Part shown: positions 59,940-64,000 of the stretch, in pieces
Layout: every line of letters starts with the position of its first letter
Position numbering within the stretch: the stretch's first letter is position 1
DNA from: JAVBOW01 sp031550125
GTDB lineage: Bacteria > Bacteroidota > Bacteroidia > Bacteroidales > Rikenellaceae
Length of the DNA stretch: 64,000 bases
NCBI GenBank assembly: GCA_031550125.1
Contig: JAVBOW010000010.1
Coordinates: 1 to 64,000 of the forward strand
Reading direction: 5' to 3'
Notes under the pieces: generated by a model
What the model was told of the DNA's origin: nothing
The model's input: only the letters and a program-made list of their open reading frames with translations
Database searches by the model: none
Translations under genes and position numbers: made by a program

Positions 59940-60874
59940 TAAATACTCCTACATTCACCGCAGTGATCCCCCTCTACAACAAACGGGAGTGGGCGGTACG
60001 CGCCGTGCGTTCGGCGGCCGGCCAGAGTTTCGCCCCCGTCGAGGTGCTGGTGGTGGACGACGGCTCTACGGACGGCGGCGGCGACGTGGTGGAACAACTC
60101 GGCCTGCCGCTCGTGAGGGTCATACGGCAGGTCAACGCCGGGGTTTCGGCGGCGCGCAACAGGGGTATAGCCGAGGCCAAAGGCGAGTACGTTGCGTTCC
60201 TGGACGCCGACGACTGGTGGGATGAGGATTTCCTGCACCACATAGCCAACCTGACGCGCCACTGGCCGGGCTGCGGCATCTACAGCACCGGGTTCTGGAT
60301 CCACCGCCGCAACGGAGTGTATATCAACGAACACAGCATTAAGATCAGCGGAGTGGTGAAGGACTACTTCCGGACGGCATTCGGCGTAAACATAACATGG
60401 ACGGGATCGTTGGCCATACCGCGCAGCGTATTCGACGATGTGGGAGGTTTTCCCGAAGGCATGGCGCGCGGACAGGATCTTTACATGTGGACCAAGGTGG
60501 CCGTAAAGTATCCGGTATGTTACACGCCCACGCGTATGTCCAACTACAATTTGTTGACGGTAAATAACTCACGTACGGGATATAAACTCGAACGGCAGGA
60601 GTATTCATTCATGGATTTCTACACTCCCGGCAACGACGACCTCAACGAATATATCGCACGCATAGAAATAGGCCTCGGCATACTCCAGTCGGTTGGCGGA
60701 TACACCGTACGGGCGTTGAAAACCGAAAAAAGTTGCAGCTACACGCGCCGCTACCGTTTCGGCTGGTGGAAACTATACATACTTAACCGATTGCCTGCCG
60801 GTTGGCGCGGGCCGCTCCTCGAGTTCTATAAAAAGGCCGTCTGGCTGGTTTCGCGAAAGGGAGTGATGGAATAA
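59936..60874 (+). CDS. Glycosyltransferase family 2
   Basis: 312 residues from 59936 (ATGA overlap with the previous stop); the upstream open frame to 59465 is a shadow. GT-A fold: FTAVIPLYNKREWAVRAVRS, VLVVDDGSTDGGGDVV, GVSAARNRGIAEAKGEYVAF, then the DxD motif LDADDWW, and RGQDLYMW as the catalytic-base region. A C-terminal aromatic segment may be membrane-associated. Probably adds a sugar to an envelope molecule. Confidence 0.88.
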   Translation: MINTPTFTAVIPLYNKREWAVRAVRSAAGQSFAPVEVLVVDDGSTDGGGDVVEQLGLPLVRVIRQVNAGVSAARNRGIAEAKGEYVAFLDADDWWDEDFLHHIANLTRHWPGCGIYSTGFWIHRRNGVYINEHSIKISGVVKDYFRTAFGVNITWTGSLAIPRSVFDDVGGFPEGMARGQDLYMWTKVAVKYPVCYTPTRMSNYNLLTVNNSRTGYKLERQEYSFMDFYTPGNDDLNEYIARIEIGLGILQSVGGYTVRALKTEKSCSYTRRYRFGWWKLYILNRLPAGWRGPLLEFYKKAVWLVSRKGVME

Positions 60875-60945
60875 GGTTGCCGCTACCGTCCGCCAGGCCG
60901 GACAGGTATGAATTTTGGTATAGACATCGCATATTAAACGCGCCT

Positions 60946-62724
60946 ATGAACCTTATAGAGAAAGGCGACCTCATGTTCGGCCGCCGCGGGCTGTTGGCCA
61001 ACACCTTGGCGTCCATCCTGATGCAGATTGCCGGAATTAATGCCGTCAACCGCCTCTACAGGCGCGTTATGGCTTCGCCGCATCCCGGGTCGGCGACGTT
61101 GCTAAGGGAGATCGGAGCCGGATATCACGTTCAGGATAAAGACCTGGATAACATCCCCACGACGGGGCCGCTGATAATCGTGGCCAACCACGCCACGGGC
61201 GCTCTGGACGGCATCGTGCTTATAGACATGATATCGCGCATACGCCCCGAGGTTAAATTCATGGGCAACTTCCTGTTGGAGAAGGTCGATTTCCTCAAAC
61301 AATATTTCATTCCGGTGGATCCGTTCGACAATCCCGACGCAGGACGCAATATGCGCGGCCTGCGCGCCTCGCTCGCCCACGTCAGGGGAGGCGGCGCGCT
61401 GGTGATATTCCCGGCCGGCGAGGTGGCCACATGGCAAAAGGGATTTTCACAACTGCGCGACAAACGGTGGAGCGACCCGGCCGTGCGGTTTATCAGGAGC
61501 GCCGGAGCGCCCGTAACGCCCATATGCATCGAGGCGTCCAACAGCCTGTGGTTCCATTTGGCGGGCAAGATCCACCCCCGGTTGCGAACGGCGTTGCTGG
61601 TAAGGGAATTGCTTAACAAGCGAAAGAAGATGGCGGTGGTAAACGTCGGGGCGCCCCTCACGCCACGACGGTTGGAAGGGCTGGAAGATATACGCACGTA
61701 CGGCGACTATCTGCGCGCCAACGTCGAATACCTTACGCACAAACGTCCGCGGCGCAAACTGTGCATAGTGCCGAAACGCAAGCGGTGCGGTGCAGTCCCG
61801 GAAGAGGTGTCGCTTGTCAGCCGCCGCGAGATGCTGCGGGAGGAGCTGGCGGCCATAAGGCCCGGCAACCTGCTGTTCGGATACGGGTCATATGAAGTGT
61901 TCTTTGTCCAGTCGGCACTAATTCCCAACATGATGCACGAGATAGGACGCATGCGGGAGATAACTTTCCGAGGCGTGGGCGAAGGGTCTATGAAAAGTAT
62001 CGACACCGATCGTTACGACGAATATTACCGCCAGCTGTTCATCTGGGACGCCAAAGAGGAGGCGCTCGTGGGTGCTTACCGCATGGGGCTGGGCGGCGAT
62101 ATAATCCCGCGTTACGGTCTCGACGGCTTTTACACCAACTCACTCTTCCGGTTCTCCCCTGAAATGGCATCCGTGATGGAGCAGACCATAGAACTGGGCC
62201 GCAGTTTCATAACCGGGGCCTACCAACGCAAGCCCGCCTCGTTGATGCTGCTGTGGAAAGGCATACTGTACGTGCTGCTCAGAAACGACAGCTACCGCAA
62301 CCTGCTGGGACCGGTGACCATATCGGGGGAATTCCAGTCGGCATCGAAAATATTGATAGTGACCTATCTTAAACAGCGCCATCTCGATGCCGAACTGGCG
62401 GCGTGGGTGCGCCCCGTAACCGGGCTGGAAGGAATAGACGCGCGGATAGACGCGGAGCTGATAAAAAACGTGGAAGATATAGAGCTGATAAATAAGATCG
62501 TGTCCGATATAGAGCGGGGGGAATTCTCAATACCCGTCCTTATACGCAAATACCTGCAGCTCAACAGCCACGTCCTCGGATTCAACGTCGATCACGATTT
62601 TTGCGACGCACTCGACGCGCTCATGCTGCTCGATCTGAAAAAGATCCCGGAAAGTGTCATAGCCATGCTCTCCAAGGAGATAACCGACATAGACGTCGTG
62701 GAGCGCTTCAAGCGGCTGCGATAG
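60946..62724 (+). CDS. Fused lipid acyltransferase (PlsC-like plus OlsB-like)
   Basis: 592 residues from ATG 60946 (a TTG at 60877 would add 23). N-terminal PlsC-type acyltransferase with NHATGALDGIVL (HxxxxD-like) near 75-90 and FPAGEVATW near 150. C-terminal OlsB/GNAT-like N-acyltransferase with LLFGYGSYEVFFVQSALIPN, MREITFRGVGEGSMKS and YDEYYRQLFIWDAKEEALVG. This order matches the bifunctional OlsF type that makes ornithine lipids; Bacteroides use separate GlsA and GlsB for glycine lipids. The head-group amino acid here is not predicted. Confidence 0.85.
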   Translation: MNLIEKGDLMFGRRGLLANTLASILMQIAGINAVNRLYRRVMASPHPGSATLLREIGAGYHVQDKDLDNIPTTGPLIIVANHATGALDGIVLIDMISRIRPEVKFMGNFLLEKVDFLKQYFIPVDPFDNPDAGRNMRGLRASLAHVRGGGALVIFPAGEVATWQKGFSQLRDKRWSDPAVRFIRSAGAPVTPICIEASNSLWFHLAGKIHPRLRTALLVRELLNKRKKMAVVNVGAPLTPRRLEGLEDIRTYGDYLRANVEYLTHKRPRRKLCIVPKRKRCGAVPEEVSLVSRREMLREELAAIRPGNLLFGYGSYEVFFVQSALIPNMMHEIGRMREITFRGVGEGSMKSIDTDRYDEYYRQLFIWDAKEEALVGAYRMGLGGDIIPRYGLDGFYTNSLFRFSPEMASVMEQTIELGRSFITGAYQRKPASLMLLWKGILYVLLRNDSYRNLLGPVTISGEFQSASKILIVTYLKQRHLDAELAAWVRPVTGLEGIDARIDAELIKNVEDIELINKIVSDIERGEFSIPVLIRKYLQLNSHVLGFNVDHDFCDALDALMLLDLKKIPESVIAMLSKEITDIDVVERFKRLR

Positions 62725-62763
62725 CCTGCAGGTCTCCCCGGCGGGCTTGGTGACGATACGCCG

Positions 62764-64000
62764 CTAATGGTTTTTACTCAGGAAACGCTGCCTGATTATG
62801 GCGGCCACGCTCTTGCCGGTCAATTTGCTTTCCAACCACGAGAGGATGTCGAGATAATAGAACGTCCGGCGCTCATATGGGTGATTTTCATATGGCTTGA
62901 GCTTGTCGTACAACACCTTTAGCTCACTGTTAAGATCGCTCTGGTATATCGTCCCCAGTTTTTTCAGGAACGCGAGCATCTCCTTCTGCACAGCGCCCAA
63001 ATCGTTCATCTTGCGCAGGAAAATATACACCGAGCGTATCTGGTAATCGAGGTTGTAATCCTGTCCCGACTCCCACGAGGCTATCAGGTTAAGTATCTTG
63101 GCGTAACATTGAAGATCGCGCCTTATCCGGGGATCTTTGCGGCTCGTGATCCGGGCCAGGTATTCCATGCAGCGCGTATAATCGGCGTTACCGAAGCAGA
63201 GGCACGCCACCTTATAGTTGAGCATCATCTTATGGTGGACGCCAAGCAGGGCGTCGTACTTTTGCAGGTAGGACTCCACCCGCGGAATAACGGCCATTCC
63301 CTCGCGAAATCGCCCCTCTATGAAGTAGCGGTTTATAAGGCTGGTATACAGAATGTGGCGCGATATTACCTCGGCGTTGTCGTTTAGCGACCCCACCCCG
63401 GCGCACTCGCGTTCGAAGGCCTCCAGTTTCTCTACGAACAGGCGGTGTTTGCGCATAAGGAACAGGCCGTCGAGAATGCGCGAATAGCCTTTCAGGTAGC
63501 TGTAGTACATCATCCGCTTCATCTGCGGGTTGGAGTCGAAAAGTTCCACCCATGCGCGGCCGTAGCGGTAGCTGGCGACGAAATCATGGCGCATATAGCT
63601 GTACCAGGCCATCCCCTCGTAATAGTGGAAACGGTCGAGGAAGCCGAGCGTCGAAGGATCGTACACGGCGAGCCGGGGGGCGAAATATTGCTCCATCACG
63701 TCGAGATCTTTCTGCGTGCGCGCATAGCCCAATTTCTGGTAAAGGTCGTAAAGCTGCACCGTGACGTTGGCCATCTCGTTGGTGTGGGTTATCTCGGCGC
63801 ACAGCTCCGAAGATTGGCGCGAAAGCAGGTCGGAGCGCGACGACATGTCCTTGGCTATGCTCAGGGTCTCGAGCAGGCGCTGGAAGTCGATTATGTTGAG
63901 TGCCACCGTCCTCTCCTGTAGTTCCATGGCCCTTGCCAGCGCCTTTTCGAGGAATCTGGAACTTTGGCGGTAGAGACCCTTGTCGTAAAGTATGTGGGCG
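62764..64000 (-). CDS. Helical-repeat (TPR-like) protein, C-terminal part
   Basis: The frame runs from the TAG at 62766-62764 to the end of the window and continues upstream (AHILYDKGLYRQSSRFLEKA before Met 63927), so at least 411 residues are present. All-helical, aromatic-rich repeats (RFHYYEGMAWYSYMRHDFVA, MKRMMYYSYLKGYSRILDGL) resemble degenerate TPRs. No membrane segment is visible in this part. Bacteroidetes proteins of this kind have no known function. Confidence 0.75.
   Translation of the reverse strand, partial: AHILYDKGLYRQSSRFLEKALARAMELQERTVALNIIDFQRLLETLSIAKDMSSRSDLLSRQSSELCAEITHTNEMANVTVQLYDLYQKLGYARTQKDLDVMEQYFAPRLAVYDPSTLGFLDRFHYYEGMAWYSYMRHDFVASYRYGRAWVELFDSNPQMKRMMYYSYLKGYSRILDGLFLMRKHRLFVEKLEAFERECAGVGSLNDNAEVISRHILYTSLINRYFIEGRFREGMAVIPRVESYLQKYDALLGVHHKMMLNYKVACLCFGNADYTRCMEYLARITSRKDPRIRRDLQCYAKILNLIASWESGQDYNLDYQIRSVYIFLRKMNDLGAVQKEMLAFLKKLGTIYQSDLNSELKVLYDKLKPYENHPYERRTFYYLDILSWLESKLTGKSVAAIIRQRFLSKNH

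Noticed and set aside
1..64000. tRNA, rRNA and known riboswitches
   Set aside because: Scanning by eye for T-loop, anticodon-arm and common aptamer cores gave no credible match; a covariance-model search would be needed to be certain.

Overview
The window looks like the chromosome of a Bacteroidales bacterium, probably close to Alistipes/Rikenellaceae (genus is my inference). Reasons: promoters of the Bacteroidetes type (TAnnTTTG -7 boxes ahead of many genes), hardly any Shine-Dalgarno sequences, a CarboxypepD_reg-type TonB receptor, a fimbrillin/GLUG lipoprotein, an LruC lipoprotein, an IntDOT-like integrase and an ornithine/glycine-lipid type acyltransferase. GC is fairly high, and ATA is a frequent Ile codon except in genes expected to be highly expressed.

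Layout. 1-2684: end of rplT, then a serpin lipoprotein overlapping a GH43 glycosidase. About 2725-7085: a compact mobilizable element (IntDOT-like integrase, candidate oriT, MobV relaxase, DHFR-fold cargo gene). 7088-10585: small winged-helix protein, TRIC-type channel, alkaline phosphatase, hexokinase. 10708-17554: alpha-mannan/N-glycan enzymes (GH125, GH76, divergent GH38) and a glycosyltransferase. 17699-19722: radical SAM plus DUF4130 pair linked to DNA repair or modification. About 19838-30485: a tight, intact phage-structural cluster (tail-like proteins, ClpP-type protease, capsid, portal, connector, holin, lysozyme, spanin-like) with no terminase, integrase, repressor, replication or long tape-measure gene. 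30496-34562: broken transposase, fimbrillin lipoprotein preceded by an unlisted 48-aa ORF, a MITE, an outer-membrane barrel. 34684-42457: M23/LysM lipoprotein, OmpA-like porin, purN-pepE-yraN operon, acpP-fabF-rnc. 42613-46018: MacB-like permease and LruC lipoprotein. 46238-52682: six genes, each overlapping the next by 1-4 bases (SGNH esterase, MBOAT acyltransferase, PAP2 phosphatase, ICMT-like methyltransferase, class III aminotransferase, EamA transporter). 52773-64000: TonB receptor, radical SAM/TPR pair, trxB, LuxE-like / GT2 / OlsF-like lipid genes, and the C-terminus of a TPR-like protein.

Two signals stand out beyond ordinary annotation. One is a family of about 105-210 bp repeats with similar inverted ends (left GGATCAGTCYGAAAA, right AATTGAGACnnnTCC), most with internal palindromes. 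At least two copies lie between a promoter and a start codon, so they would be transcribed as structured 5' leaders, and two copies sit in tandem sharing an end. The other is the terminase-less phage cluster. No tRNA, rRNA or CRISPR array was recognised.
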